Below are positions 1-12,084 of a stretch of 64,000 bases of DNA, piece by piece. The translations under genes were made by a program, and so were the position numbers. The notes beneath the pieces are model-generated. The model saw only the letters and a list, made by a program, of their open reading frames with translations. It did no database searches and was not told the DNA's origin. Where the stretch lies: assembly GCF_024139115.2 (NCBI RefSeq), contig NC_085140.1, positions 340,132,966 through 340,196,965 on the forward strand, written 5' to 3'. Within the stretch, counting starts at the first letter, position 1. Every line of letters begins with the position of its first letter. Source of the DNA: Armigeres subalbatus (taxonomy: Eukaryota > Arthropoda > Insecta > Diptera > Culicidae).

Positions 1-3000
1 TTCTGATTACTTTTTTGCCTCCATCATCATCGCGGCTTCGTTTGATGAACCGAGGTGAACCATCACACATACAAACCCACCACTCGTTCGTTTACATGAA
101 GGGGCACGTGTGCAAGGCCTTTGATTACATAAGAATTCAATCAGGTCAAAAAACAACTAGATGAGTGGAAAGCTCGCGAATTTCTCCTCCGAGAAAGCCA
201 CGCGTGTTGGTGTGTGTAGGGGGAGGAAGCACTCCGTGCATGAAGAAAATCGCTTTACATGGTTGTGGGAAAATATCTAGAGCGGAAGGAGCCGTTTAAG
301 GATTGCGCAATTTCACATCGATTTTCCCTTCTCACCAGCACAAACAGGATACATCAAAATGTTGGTGTGACGTTTCGTTTGAAAAGTGGAACGAAAGCTC
401 CTTATCCAGGGCACGGCACAGCGCAGGAGCAGCTTTTCCCCATGCTTAACCACTCGGGACTTGTTCGTGGCAAAGTTTCGTTTATTGATCCAGAATGAAA
501 ATAATAAAATGGGCTGCTTTACGTACCGTTTCGTAAAGTTTTCATTAAAATTTACAGCACCCTACCTTGCCCCTTTACATCGACCCATAAAAGGAATCTT
601 TAAACTTTTCATGTACTTTTTAGTTGTCACCATAAATGTACTTCGTGAGAAGTATCCACCCGATAGAGATCCTGAAAATAATGTTCTTCTGAAGATGGAT
701 AACAAAAAGAGAAGCAATCTGAATTAGAATAACTTTATGCATTGTTCAAATCTGTATAATGAATGATTTTAGAAATGTTGATGAATGGATACTAAATATT
801 CAAAGCTATACGTCTACAAATGCTAAACCGTTTCAAAGAGTAAAACTTCTGGGTAATTAACGAAAATATGAACCTATCCGTCGACACAAATCCATGAAGT
901 GGAGACGATATACGTACACGTTGTGTGTGGAAGCAAGTATATCGCATCCTTTTTCGATATCTTATGTAGCATTAAATGGATAAACAATACAGTTGTTGAG
1001 TGGATAAATAATATAGCCTTTCCAGCGAATTGAAAAACGATTCAAAGGCATAAGAATGAAGAAATTTATCATCATTCGTATATTGTCAGGCTTGATTTGG
1101 TAGTGTGGGAAAAATATAGTAAAAGATTTTTAGCGATATACTGAAATGAATAGATTTACTCTTGCTTATTGCATATTGCTTATCGGGATTATTTACTTAT
1201 ACATTCAAGAATATTGCGATACGGCATTCGTGTGTTATTGGGCACTGCAAAATTCAGTTTTTGAACGAACTTACGAAAATTGAAGAACTTGAAGTACAAA
1301 AGTGCTGTATTCTGCGAGCTACAATCTAAAATTGGGACGTTATCCTTTGTCCTTGGATGGTAAATTGTTATTAGGTATGATTGATGCTCTACCCTCCTCA
1401 CCGTAGGTCGACAGTGTGGTGTACCGAGCGTCTCCATGGAAATATTGCGGCTCCCAGTAATCAATGTTCCAGCGCGCACTTTAAGCATTGAATTTTTCAT
1501 GCAGCCATTTGCCAGAATGTAAATAAGGACATGCTCACATGACTGCACACATTTTAGGACGTGTGGTGGTGCACCTACTCCGGCACGCTCAACCATGTCG
1601 TACCATAATTAACGTGTACGTGTCATTTCTCCGGGGAAATGATGCGATGATGATGATGTCAATCAACTTTGGCGCTTAAAACCTCCACCCATCAAACCAC
1701 TCTCCGAGCATTGCTCGGTATTTGATTTTCCTCTGGCAAGCGGTTATGCATCGCAACTACCCCACGGGACCGCTCGCACCAGACCAGAGCACTTTTTCCA
1801 GCCCGAATGAATAAATAAGTGGCGGTGAAATTGTAACGGAATCGAATTTGGATTGGGTCAATATGAATAAACAAGAATTGACATGCCATCAGCGGGTAAA
1901 TAAATCATTAAGCTGACTGATAAATATTGGCTTGGATTAGTACTGCTGGACATTGGACAAAGCGTGCTGATTCCAGGTGGTATTTATTGAACGTGTCATG
2001 TAGAGGACAGCAAAGGAGTTTAAAAAATATATGTTGTTAGAGAAACGATGCAGCATAAATTTACACTTGTCGAACTGTTTTCCTGAAAAAGAAGTACATA
2101 TATTCAATCACAAACACTGTTCTGATGTATATGGCTCTACATAAATGATGAGACATATATTTGATTATCTGTGAGAAAAGTTGAATTACTTTCAGACAAT
2201 GAGCTTGTTAGACGTAATTTAATTATAGTAACTATCTATTTTCAAAATGGTTTTCAATCATGAGTGTTAGCGTTGACAATTGACCTTATTGCCGACATTT
2301 TGATCCATGGACTAGATTTTCAGGGCCTATGGTTTTACAGAAATAAGGCCGATACAAATATTAAATTTATTTTATGTCCGTCAGCTCTTGGAAGGTACGA
2401 GGTGGGGGGGATAAAAAAAACAAGGAAACGAAAAAAAGTTCTATTATTTCGTGCAAAATTTGAAATTATAATAGAAAATTATAGCAAAGAACGTTTAGAG
2501 AAAACAATGAATATTTGTAACATATTTTTATCCAGTAGTGAATTTAACACAAAATTTTATATAAATAAAAATATACTGAAACTTATTTTTGAAGAAAGTT
2601 TGGTTTTTCTTTTTGGAAAAGTGCAAGGTTTTTGCATAGGTTTGGAATTGCAGACTTCCCGAGCTACATGTACGGAATACATAGGTGAGATCTGGAATAG
2701 AATCGGTGGAGCACGTCATATCAGCATGCCCACGTTCTTAAAATTATTGGAATGCCAAGCTTGTTAGCGGCATATATACGACCTCGGAAAAACCCATATA
2801 CAGAATGCAGGACGCTAAATTAACCCATGCAAGAGACATGCACGGGTGTGCTGCGGAGTCATTGTGCCTCATGCATGTTGCTGTCTGGGCGCTTCCCAAG
2901 CCCCACACGATCTGAGATGTCTTCTCAGTTGTCTGGTTACAGATTCTCCTTTAAATACCTTACTTCAAGCAAAGGTACGATACACTGAAAACAACCTTGC

Positions 3001-3033
3001 TTTTTGAGAGTTAAAGTTCCGCTTGTTTTAAGA
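1..3033. other. No recognisable gene or repeat
   Basis: I find no conserved protein, RNA gene or clear repeat here. The short open frames (for example 259-498, 386-727, 1189-1596 minus and 2264-2767) have no recognisable domains and look like chance frames. The longest, 2264-2767 (167 codons), is rich in Ile, Lys and Phe as expected of AT-rich noncoding DNA. Regulatory DNA or exons of an unrecognised gene cannot be excluded. Confidence 0.5.
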
Positions 3034-3037
3034 AAAA

Positions 3038-3405
3038 CTAGCAGACCCGACAAACTTTCGCCTAAAATTGATTAGTTCTCGAGTTATGCAGCAATATATG
3101 CTTCATTTCTATGGGAGCTCCTCTTCCAGAAGGAGGAGGAGTTTCGAACCACCACTGATACATATCTTCCCTTCCAAAACCTCCACATGCCAGATTTGGT
3201 TCCATTTTCTTGATTCATTCTCGAGTTATGAAGAAATCGATATCCCATTTGTATGGGAGCCCCTCTTATAGACTGGGGAGGGGCTCGAATCATCTTACCT
3301 TCCTTACCTTCCTGTATACAAATTTTCTCACTGATCGGTTCAGTACAGTATTTTCCGAATCTATAAAGTTCAGACAGACAGAAATTAATTTTTATGTATA
3401 TAAGA
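3038..3405 (+). repeat. Interspersed repeat starting ACTAGCAGACCCGACAAAC
   Basis: The block opens with ACTAGCAGACCCGACAAAC. Two related sub-blocks about 150 bp apart both carry a TTCTCGAGTTATG core, followed by a tract reading 'tatgggagc(t/c)cctctt' (near 3068 and 3218). It closes with an ACAGACAGACAGAAAT-like stretch (about 3371). An inverted relative of the opening word lies at 20014-20041. This end sequence recurs widely in insect genomes as part of an interspersed repeat, but I cannot name the family. The open frames across it are not genes. Confidence 0.55.
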
Positions 3406-3559
3406 AGAATAACATTCTTCCAAACAAGTTCAAAAATAAGCTCTATTACTTTGTAAAAATAGCGATGGGTATTGTTAAATTGTTACATAGGCTATACGGC
3501 ACTGGGATTGGGTTCCTTCTCTCTCCATCCTTGACTTGGGCCCAAGTCTGATTCCTAAC

Positions 3560-4095
3560 GACTTCGTTTATTTCTCTGTTAGGTTTTCGTCGCCAGGATA
3601 TCCCAGGTCTGCCTCTGCTGCGATGTCCTGCCAGGTTCCTGTCCAGCGCTTGCTTGCAGATTTCGTCTCCGCTCTTACGTAGTGTGAGGCCGGCCTACGT
3701 CCATTCACACTGTGGTGTTGCTGTGGATATTGGATTTCGATGGCATTGTCGATGGGGCTCAGCATTCGGGATCCAGTTGTGAGGCCAGCCCGAGCTGTAA
3801 AACGTAGACATCGGCTGATGCATGCTTGCAAATCTATGTGAACTCTGCTAATACGCACCAAGTGTCACTGGCGTATAACATCACAGATTTCACGTTAGAG
3901 TTGAGTATTCAAGGTTTGGTACATTGCCTGGCCCGATAGGATCTCCACGTTCTATGTTGATCTTGGTCCGCCACCCGACTTTGGGTTTCGACCTTCTCCA
4001 CTGTTTGTCCGGTTACCGTGGAGTTGCAGTTGTTCATATACAGCAATTTGGTCTTACTGACATTGATGCGTGGGAGTGTACGACTCTACATGGTA
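3560..4095 (-). mobile_element. Decayed RTE-type non-LTR retrotransposon fragment (3' part of RT ORF)
   Basis: Read on the minus strand, it gives pieces of the C-terminal half of an RTE-type endonuclease/reverse transcriptase. First comes a stretch like 'VSKTKLLYMNN..STVTGQTVEKVE' (about 4070-3990), matching the thumb-proximal part of these RTs. It is followed by 'LQACISRCLRFTARAG' (around 3830-3780), matching the region after the Y.SE.W motif. The frame is broken by stops and indels and the upstream palm domain is missing. The same family recurs at 43.1-43.6, 52.0-52.8 and 58.8-59.1 kb; the best comparator is the copy at 52.0-52.8 kb. This is a dead fragment. The clade assignment comes from family resemblance. 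Confidence 0.6.
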
Positions 4096-4999
4096 GAACG
4101 CTGTTGCGTTGGTAGAGCAGTATCATCTTCTGAGTCGAGGTCGTTCGATTGCTCTATGGTGGTGGGCTGCTAGAGTGCTCCTTGATTTCGTCGATTACGA
4201 TGAGCAACAACAACAGAGATACAATACATCTATCCTTGCCTCACTTTAGCGACTCCATTGCACAGGACTCTCGATTTGTCTAGACCTCCCTGGGACGCCC
4301 ACCGTTTTGTTGTGTGATTCAGACGATCGAAGGTTTCTCCGTGGCTAATCAGTACCAAATGGAGGGACTTTTGAAATTCAATGACCTGCACCAGGATGAT
4401 GCGAAGCATGACAGTATGATTCTCACGTGAACATCCGGGCCGGAATCCTGCCGGCTGCCGTCAGATAATTGTCAACTTTTTCCTATATACGAATTAGGAT
4501 AAGTCGTCAGAGCTTGAATAAGTTGTTCTAAGTTGTTGAGCTAACGTTTAAACTGATCATTTGAATCGGTGAGCGACTGACATGTCGCGTCTTTCTCTGG
4601 CATCCACCAATTTGTCCTTGCTCCAATCAGACTTCATGAAATATCTTAGAGAAGGCGATTATCGCCGGTTGTTGCGGTTATTCTCCCCTTGCATTGTCGG
4701 CTGGGGAATCCACCCACACCCAATTCTCCCGTTTGCTGCCAGCAGCGTTTGACTTACTTCTCAGGAGCCGCTTTTAGTTGGCAGAACCAAGATTAATACA
4801 TTACTAGGTTTCCAATCTGCCAAATTCATGGAAGAGAAGAAGGCGGAGGTGGAAAATTCATTTTCAGTGCAAACAAACTCACTGGCTCTGCCATACTTAA
4901 ATCCAAGATGGCTGAATCGTGAATCTGGCAGGTTGGAAAATCTAGTAGTGGGCAGGACTAGTATTTGGCTTCTCTAGGAATGGATCAGCTGAAAACGAG
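4096..4999. other. Unassigned, probably decayed transposon sequence
   Basis: No convincing open frame. The stretch lies between two RTE-type fragments of opposite orientation and is more GC-rich than its surroundings, so it may be decayed 5' sequence of one of them. I could not read a protein motif in it. Confidence 0.3.
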
Positions 5000-5697
5000 G
5001 ACGGTGCCTTCTTGAGACCATAATAAACGCAGAGCTAGAATCGCGTTTGACTATCATCTTCTAATTGACGAGATCCGACAACGTATTGCTCGGATTCAGC
5101 GGCTAGAGGAGAGGCTCGGGCAACGAATCAACATAGACCGACTAGAAGTTCCAACTGTGAAGAGTTCGTTCGTTGAAGAACTTTGACATGTTGGATTGAA
5201 CTCGGGTAGTGCATGTCCTGGATGGTAGCAGTGTAGAAGAGAAATGGGCGGCGAAGAATGCTTTTGTCGACACCGGGCGAGAACAACTTAGGTGAGCTGC
5301 GCATTAAACGAAAAGTATGGATTACAGATGTTACCCGGCGGAAGATTTAGGATCATAGAGTAGCAAAGGCTGAGAAACGGGAAGAACCAGAGGAGTACAT
5401 TACGAGTCCCGTCAACGGTATGTTTATCTGTATGGGGGAGTTGGGCGCTGCTGCAGACAGGATAGTCGGGCATAAGTGGACTTCCTGACCGATGAAGGAA
5501 GGATGGATGCAGCATCCTGAGATTATTGTCTCAATTACGCACTGACTTGGACAGCTGACATGTTGGATCGAGCACTTTGAACAGCTTCTTCAAGTCTCAG
5601 CCAGTGTTCTTCAAAAAGCAGCCATCCGACGGATGAAATCTAAAGAGGCTCCCAAGGTCGATCAGCTTTCGGCGGAGGTGTTCAGGACTGACCCTAT
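5000..5697 (+). mobile_element. Decayed RTE-type retrotransposon fragment (endonuclease-RT linker and RT start)
   Basis: On the plus strand, shifting between frames, several blocks typical of RTE-type proteins can be read. 'IDRLEVPTVKSSFVEEL' (about 5138-5185) matches the linker after the endonuclease. 'NLGELRIKRKVWITD' (about 5286-5330) comes before the RT. 'RWIEHFEQLLQVSAS' (5562-5606) is followed by 'KEAPKVDQLSAEVF' (about 5644-5685), which matches the first RT motif with a degraded G-PD core. The similarity stops near 5697. Multiple frameshifts and stops make it a pseudogene. It is the only fragment in the window covering this part of the protein on the plus strand. Confidence 0.6.
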
Positions 5698-7095
5698 GCC
5701 AAGGGGTGTCTCACATAGATTAAATTGAATTTATCCGCAGAAATTAACGAAGTAACCAAAGCGACTTTATTTCGATGTCAATTGAGTTTGGTTATAAGAC
5801 CAATTGCTGATTTTAGCAACGTAACGTATGCACCATCTGTCAAAACGAATGATGACAGTGATAGTAAACAAGTATTATGGAAAGAAAATATTTATATATG
5901 AACTATCAGAGATCGTCTATAAATTACAGTAAGCAGAGAAAACATGCTCATTGCTAACCCTTAGTTAGAGTGATAGTCCCAGATAGTTACACCATTGTAA
6001 CATTAATAAGACTTTAGTTTTTTTTTTGGAGGCCGTGTTTTAGCTTGAGTTGCATATCAAGAAGCTTTGCGCGAAGAGATTAAGCAGGAAGCAAGATACT
6101 CTTCCACTTCACGAAAGTAGATGTTGCACATATGTATATGATATAGATGTTATCCCCAATTTCAGGCGAATTCCAATAGACGAAACTTTTCTAATTTCTT
6201 GGGCCTAGTGAATAAATCTAAACCTCAATCTAAATCTAAGCTATGACACCAGCTGTCACATCCCATTTTATACGCATTTCTTCCGTTGTAGAACTAAGGA
6301 ACTAAGTGCAGAAGCCCGGAAATGAACAACATATCCTCGGGTACCTAATAGGGGTTTTGAACATCCAAGTATTTCTACATGGGATCAGAGCATATCAATA
6401 AAGTCTTTTACAGGATGACGAATATGAAATTTACCGTAAAATACCGTCGTCGGGACTCGGGGGTGACAATGGATCAAATGGGGGTGAGAAAAGGGACAAA
6501 AGGCTGGAAAAGAACATATGTAAAAAAAGAATTAAGAAAGAGAACGCAAGAGAGCATGAGCATTATGATAGCACAATTTGTAGTTGCTACTCCGTGATTC
6601 ACTGAACTTGCGAAATTCTACAGAGAACACAATAAATGGGGCTTAGAATCAGCTATCCATTCTCAATGTATATGTTTTGGGAGCTCAAGTGTTTAAAGTC
6701 AATAACTGGGCCGACCACGTCCTTACGGTCCTATAGGAAGGGAAGGATTGTTCGTCCGACTCTCGTTGCTGCTAGAGACCGAGTATACCTCTGCATCTCC
6801 ACGATTGTCTTAGGATAGGATATCGTTTTAGTTACAAAGGATAATTAATCTGGATTCACTTCGGTAAACGATGCGATCTATGGGATGGGAAATAACACTA
6901 ATACGCAGTCTCGCGACGAGTAAAAAGTTGAAACATGCACGTCCGGTGGCATATGAAAACTGATGCTCGATGGCTACTGCAAACTATTGAAGATCGTGCT
7001 TGTATCGACCGGAGCAAAGCGCATAAGCCACCGAACACAAGATAGATATTTTATTACTTTCCCAACGACTAAAACACGCACTGCACTTACTTGCT
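5698..7095. other. No recognisable gene
   Basis: AT-rich sequence with short unrelated open frames (6379-6597, 6636-6818) and no domain I recognise. A short poly-T run occurs near 6019. Confidence 0.45.
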
Positions 7096-7266
7096 GGATG
7101 GCTACTGCCAGAATTAAGAAAAAGAACGGGAGATAAGAAAAACAAGAAGAATGTGGAAAAAAGGAAAAAGAAAGAAGACGGAAGAGGAAAAGGGAGTAGA
7201 GGAGAAAGAAAAGCAGGAAGGAAAGAGCAATAAAGAAGAAGGAAGCAGGGAGAAGGAAGAAAAAGT
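7096..7266 (+). repeat. Polypurine tract (A/G-rich low complexity)
   Basis: About 170 bp composed almost entirely of A and G with GAA, GGA and AAG words. The 105-codon minus-strand frame across it, rich in Phe, Ser and Leu, is a by-product of the polypyrimidine strand and not a gene. A similar tract occurs at 55905-56105. Confidence 0.75.
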
Positions 7267-8010
7267 CATATCGACCTTTTGTTCCTGCCAACCTGTTGTT
7301 CGACGTTTTGGCCTTTTTTGACCTGTTGTACCTTTAATCTTTTATCCCTGCGATCCTCTATTTTTTTTATCTAATTACTTCTAAACACCAATTGCATGAA
7401 AGTATAGGTCTCGAGAAGGAAAATACAGGCACAGACAAACAGACGTAACACTAGAAAAAATACCATGGACCATGACTTCAACGTTCAATTTGAAATTGAT
7501 TGATTGCGCGTTTCACAACTAGAGGCGCTAGCGTCGTAATCCTCCGAGTTTGACATTTCACTCCAGCGCACAATGGTCGGATATTTGACGAATAAATCCA
7601 CATAAATCGATAACTCGAAAACTATCAGTGCTAGAGTTTTGACGTATTCAGAAGAAATGATCTACAAGAAAAGATCTATTTTTGGTGTAAGTTACCATTA
7701 GGGTGGCCCTTTTGTGAAGTTTTTTTGAAAGTCAATTTTTATAACCTTTAGAGTTAGGAGATCATATTATTCCACAAAGTTATAGAGAATTTAGTTCTAA
7801 GCATTTTTGCTTAATAAACATTTATTTTATCTCATATAGGTAATGTTTTATGTCAAAATTACTAAATTTAGATAAGGTGGCTCCGAGAAAATAGTTTTTA
7901 GCTTCCACTTTCACCAATTCAAAATATTTTCAAAAACTGTCTGAGCATCACTTCACGGTCTTTGGAAAGCGCATCTTTTGGTTACATAAGATGGTTGATA
8001 GCTTCATATA

Positions 8011-8285
8011 CCCCCGATAATTTGAACGGTACTTCATTCAAATTAACGGGGTTCATTTCTAATTTGAACTTCTGGTTACTCTATTTACATCAGAAAAAGT
8101 GGTTTCTGGCTGCTCTCTTTGCTGGTTTGTTTTGATTCTGCATTGCGTTTCACGATGTTCCATTTTTCTTTTATCGATTCCACGTGCTAAATGACGTTTG
8201 AACCATTTTTAATTTGAACGATGTTCAAACGAACGGGGTTCAAATTAAAAAGTGTTCAGATTAAAAACGGTCATATTACCGGGGG
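8011..8285. mobile_element. MITE-like element with CCCCCGATAATTTGAAC termini
   Basis: The left end CCCCCGATAATTTGAACGG matches the reverse complement of the right end (…CGGTCATATTACCGGGGG) with a few mismatches. Subterminal words 'AATTTGAAC' and 'ACGGGGTTCA' are repeated inside in both orientations. It is 275 bp, noncoding and lies inside the larger inverted-repeat element. Target duplication not clear. Confidence 0.55.
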
Positions 8286-8924
8286 TCCACGGTATAAGCG
8301 TTTTTTCATGAAAAAGTTATATTTTTCTGAGCACTCTGCTGCAGCTAGTAGCAAATATTAGCAAAAAATTCAATCGTATTCTGAAAGTATACATACAGAC
8401 CCAACAAATCCATGGTATTTTATTTGTCCATCTTTGTCCACTTTTGTTTGAAAATCATACTAATTTTTGTATGAAAAATCAGCTATTCCATGGTAAACAC
8501 ATGTATGTATACCATATCTCTGTTTTCGCAATATTTAGTAGAAAGATTCTTTTTCGAAAATAAATAAACTCACTTTTTTTGTCCGATACACTAATCTCGA
8601 TCCAGGGTGGTCGAAAAAATCAACATTTTTGAAAAAATATTTTTTAAACATTATTTTTGAACTACTAGACCGATTATCAATGTTCATGGAATCACCTGTA
8701 GTCATTGGAGACCCTCACTTAGAAACTGCGAAAATGGAATTGTTCTGCGAATCAACTTGAATTTTATTTCATTTAAAAGTAACGCACTTAAGCATTTATT
8801 TTATGTACCTCATATACCTTGAAAATCGATCCAGTGGTTAAAATGTCAAAATGATTTTTTCTATTACTTTTTCACACGAGTTGATTTACATATTTTAGAT
8901 AAAGAACGATTCTTTGTGTGTTTT

Positions 8925-9150
8925 GTGGCCGTGCGGTTAGCGACGTCAATCGTCTAGACGCATGTGTTATGGAGCGTGGGTTCGATTCCCGCCCCGGTAA
9001 GAAGGGAACTATTCGTGATCGAAAAATTCTTCGCCGACCCACTGAGTATTATGTGTCCTGTCCGTTTTCTAGGTGTTCAGTCTATACGACCTCTGGTCGA
9101 GGACTGTGTTTCTGTCTTTTATTCTACCGAATATTGGGACAAACCTAGAG
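8925..9150 (+). mobile_element. tRNA-derived SINE-like sequence
   Basis: Begins GTGGCCGTGCGGTTAGCG, which fits an RNA polymerase III A box. A B box, GGTTCGATTCC, lies about 50 bp downstream (8979-8989), followed by non-tRNA sequence. This is the organisation of a tRNA-derived SINE head. Its body differs from the Feilai-like SINEs elsewhere in the window. The 3' limit is a guess. Confidence 0.5.
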
Positions 9151-9291
9151 ATGGTATGTTGTTCAATGAAATGTTGGTACAGTGTTCACAAGAAATTCCT
9201 TTTTTTTTGTTAAATATCTTGGCTGTGCATATGCACAGCATATGTTTCGAAATGGACAAATAGATATGAAATTTGCGAAAAAGAATCCACG

Positions 9292-9362
9292 TGTCTTGGA
9301 GGGACTCGAACCCTCAACCTCCTACTCTCTAGATAGGCGTGATAACCCCTACACAACAAGAC
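9292..9362 (-). pseudogene. tRNA-like sequence, apparent anticodon AGA
   Basis: On the minus strand the sequence folds as a near-complete cloverleaf. The acceptor GTCTTG pairs with CAAGAC. The anticodon arm is CCTAT/GTAGG around a 7-nt loop CTAGAGA. The T arm is GAGGG-TTCGAGT-CCCTC. Loop position 33 is T and the apparent anticodon is AGA, which would be serine. The variable loop has only about 5 nt, whereas real tRNA-Ser has a long variable arm, and the seventh acceptor pair is mismatched. It lies inside a transposon. I read it as a tRNA-derived repeat or pseudogene rather than a working tRNA-Ser gene. Confidence 0.45.
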
Positions 9363-9679
9363 CACTTAAAGGTCACGTTTGCGGAAAAGCCATCAGAATC
9401 CGAGTACCGAGTACGAGTAAAATTTTATTAAGCAAAAATGCTTAGAATTAAATTCTCTATAACTTTGTAGAATAATATGGTCTCCTAACTCAAAAGGTTA
9501 AAAAAATTGATTTTCAAAAAAAAAATCACTAGAGGATCACCCTAATGGCAACTTACACCAAAAATAGATATTTTCTTGTAGATCATTTCTTCTGAAGACG
9601 TCAAAACTCCAGCACTGATAGTTTTCGAGTTATCGATTGCGTGAAATTTGACGAATCCGACCATTGTGCAGCGCCTTCT

Positions 9680-10976
9680 GATGACAATGTCATACAAAGC
9701 ATTGTTTCTTGTAACATGCTCGTAAGATGGTGATAGAGGAGCTGAGCGATGGATTTTTCAGAAAAATGCTCAAGCTGTTACGTCTGATTGTCTGTGATAC
9801 AGGGTTTCATTTTTTCAGTACATTTTTTGGAGAATCATATTCGTTATCATTCAAGCTTCTTATGGAGCTTACAGTACAAATATCGGTGGTATTTCTAAAA
9901 GATGTATTGATTTTTCAAGAATAATATTTCTCCAGGCAATCACATTGACCACTCAACTATGGGCCCTGCCTTATAGTCAATCCAAAGCGCTGTATGTATA
10001 CAACGATTTCATGAAAAAATAATAGAGCCGAAAAAAAAGTTTTCCAATTTTGCTCAAAATATGTAGAAATGATTTCTACCGAAAAAATATAGAACCTAAT
10101 TTTTTTTTTCGCTCTTAGGGTGGCCAATTTCAGAATAGGGTGGTTCACAAAAGGGCGTTTTCCCAAAAAAAAAATCAAACCTTCATAGTTTTTGAACCGG
10201 TTTGCAATCTTTTTGCACGAATGAAAAGCTAAAGATTTTATAAAAAAATATCGTTTAGAAAATATAGTAAGCTTTGAAATGTAAATTTATTATAATACCT
10301 ATTTTTTTTTTATTTTCAACCTTTTGGACCACAATGAATTTATTTTTATTTATTTTTTTTTGCCTTGCATCAAAATGACAACTTTTGTGATCATTTTTTC
10401 AAGGCTCTCATAGATGTCGAAAATGTATCCGCAGTTTGTACTGCACACATGCTATCAAAGCGTTCATCGTCACAATCCTCCACGTGGAGGCCGAATTTAC
10501 AAAAATATCAAAGTTCTTTTTCTGGTATGTTTTTCTCAGGCGACTATCTGGCGCTCATTTTTGTTGTGATTATAAATACGCGGAGGAGTAGATTTTTTAT
10601 GTGCGGTACGATAAATGAAAATTGAAACAATTTTACACATACCGTAAAAAAATAAGTAAGGTTTACCAAGCCGTTTTTGAGCCACATGTTTTTTTTAATT
10701 TTAGTTTTTTTTTGCTTCAATACAGTATACACACTTAGAATATATAACCGAACTTGGTAGAAATTGAACCGAGTTTTTATCTGCTGAACGCTCGGTTGTC
10801 TCTTCGGTTCAATAAGAAACAACCGAATCTGAATCAGAATTTAAAAAAAGCTCATTATAAAACTTTTAATCCGATTATATTAAGGAAAAATTCAGTTGAA
10901 GAAAAACAATAAACGTTTATTAACATAGTGGAACTGGCATTTGATATTTAGAATATCAAATTGAACAAAGCCCACG
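9680..10976. other. AT-rich DNA, no gene recognised
   Basis: Contains homopolymer T and A runs and phrases such as 'AGGGTGGCC', which also occur near 7704, so part of it may be decayed transposon. A hairpin-like stretch with CGAACTTGG/AACCGAG and GGTTG/CAACC words lies near 10748-10830. Short open frames (9727-9924, 10365-10625) show no domains. Confidence 0.4.
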
Positions 10977-11380
10977 TTTTTGCCTTTCTCGTACAGCAAA
11001 GTTGTACCGAAAGGCTATCATTTCACTCCGAATACGAACTTTTTATATAAGTCTCGGAGACCCATAGTGTGATATACCAATCGACTCAGCTCGACGAGCT
11101 GAGCACATGTCTGTCTGTCCGTGTGTATGTATGTGTGTATGTGTGTGTGTATGTGTGTGCACAAAAACTAAGAAAAACATTAGACAACTTTTCATATAGT
11201 AATCTTTAACCGATTTTCTCGCAACAAGTTGCATTCGACAGAAGGCAAGTCCTAGTTGATCACTATTGAATTTGGTAACGGTCGACGGTTGCGTTTAGAA
11301 GTTATTAAGAAAATGATTTATCGAACTATATTAGCTCCATATAAGGTTGGTGTCTTGGCTAAATTCGAGAAAGGCAGTAA
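10977..11380. mobile_element. MITE with TTTTTGCCTTTCTCG end and GT-rich interior
   Basis: The left end TTTTTGCCTTTCTCGTAC is mirrored by CGAGAAAGGCA near 11366-11376. Inside lie a palindrome 'CTCAGCTCGACGAGCTGAG' (11086-11104) and an imperfect TGTG/TGTA microsatellite (about 11106-11160). A second member with the same ends lies at 34961-35299. Elements of this look are common in mosquito genomes. The small minus-strand frame across the GT tract is an artefact. Confidence 0.6.
11106..11160 (+). repeat. Imperfect (TG)n/(TGTA)n microsatellite
   Basis: Alternating TGTG, TGTA and TCTG words, just after the CTCAGCTCGACGAGCTGAG palindrome of the surrounding MITE. Confidence 0.8.
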
Positions 11381-12084
11381 TCACTACTCGGTGAATTAAG
11401 TTGGGTTTTTCTAGTATAGGATTTCATTGTTAACATCAGGAAATCTGAAAATGGCAAATGAAAATGTTATTCCTTAATTAGGACACAGCAATTAATACTT
11501 TTTACTTACTCTGCTTTTTTTTGATAAACTATGTTCGCCAGTACATGTCAACTTCCAAGGCATTGACAAAGATTGCAGCGTGTTCTATCTAGTTTAGACT
11601 ATGCATATCGATTAAATGACGGCAACATGGTTATGCTTAGTAAACCGGTTGGGTTGCTATGACGTGGTTGTTCTAACGCTTATGAACTTTAATTCTTGCA
11701 TTTCATCTTAATATACGCTAAAAAAATCTTTCCGATCTCACTCGAGTTGTTTTTTTTTTCTCGGCCATACTGTCAATCGTTAGTTACTCTAGATCGATGC
11801 ATTTTGATAATTTTACAACTTTCCTCGTCAAATTGATTGACTATTAGCATATATAAACACAGACAGACGGCGTAGCCACTGGGGGGTTTTGGACATAAAT
11901 GAATGTTATTCTCCACTATTTCAAATAGCTCAAATTAAATCAAAAGTATGAAAATCTTATTCAAGAGTGTTTGTTTGGTCTCGTTTATTAGAAGAATTTA
12001 CGAATCGCAATAGTTGAAAATAATTCAATCGGAATAGTCTGGTGTTGTTATTGATGACTTCAGTGACAAAATCGGCAAAGCAAT
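11381..12084. other. Upstream of the transposase-like gene, no gene recognised
   Basis: AT-rich and without a convincing frame. It may include the 5' end of the DNA transposon that carries the transposase-like gene at 12085-13851, but I could not find a terminal inverted repeat. The word ACGCTAAAAAAA occurs here (about 11714) and again downstream of the gene (about 14167), in the same orientation. Confidence 0.35.

Larger units (their letters stand above)
7521..9679. mobile_element. Long-inverted-repeat element (~2.2 kb) with nested insertions
   Basis: The left arm (about 7521-7820) is mirrored by the right arm (about 9415-9679). Shared inverted blocks include 'GGCGCT', 'CACAATGGTCGGAT', 'CGATAACTCGAAAACTATCA', 'GAAGAAATGATCTACAAGAA' and 'AAGCATTTTTGCTTAATAAA'. 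The arms are about 270 bp with small indels; the left arm has an extra stretch near 7530-7555. The interior (7820-9415) contains no transposase-like frame, so the element appears non-autonomous or fold-back-like. It holds a nested MITE (8011-8285), a tRNA-like SINE head (8925 onward) and a second tRNA-like sequence on the minus strand (9292-9362). I could not see a clean target duplication. Confidence 0.7.

Noticed and set aside
2264..2767. 167-codon plus-strand gene
   Set aside because: AT-driven composition and no recognisable domain. An overlapping minus-strand frame of similar quality argues for chance.
6974..7291. 105-codon Phe/Leu/Ser-rich frame on minus resembling a membrane protein
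   Set aside because: Caused by the polypurine tract on the plus strand.
9292..9362. Functional tRNA-Ser(AGA) gene
   Set aside because: Variable loop too short for serine tRNA, an acceptor mismatch, and location inside a transposon.
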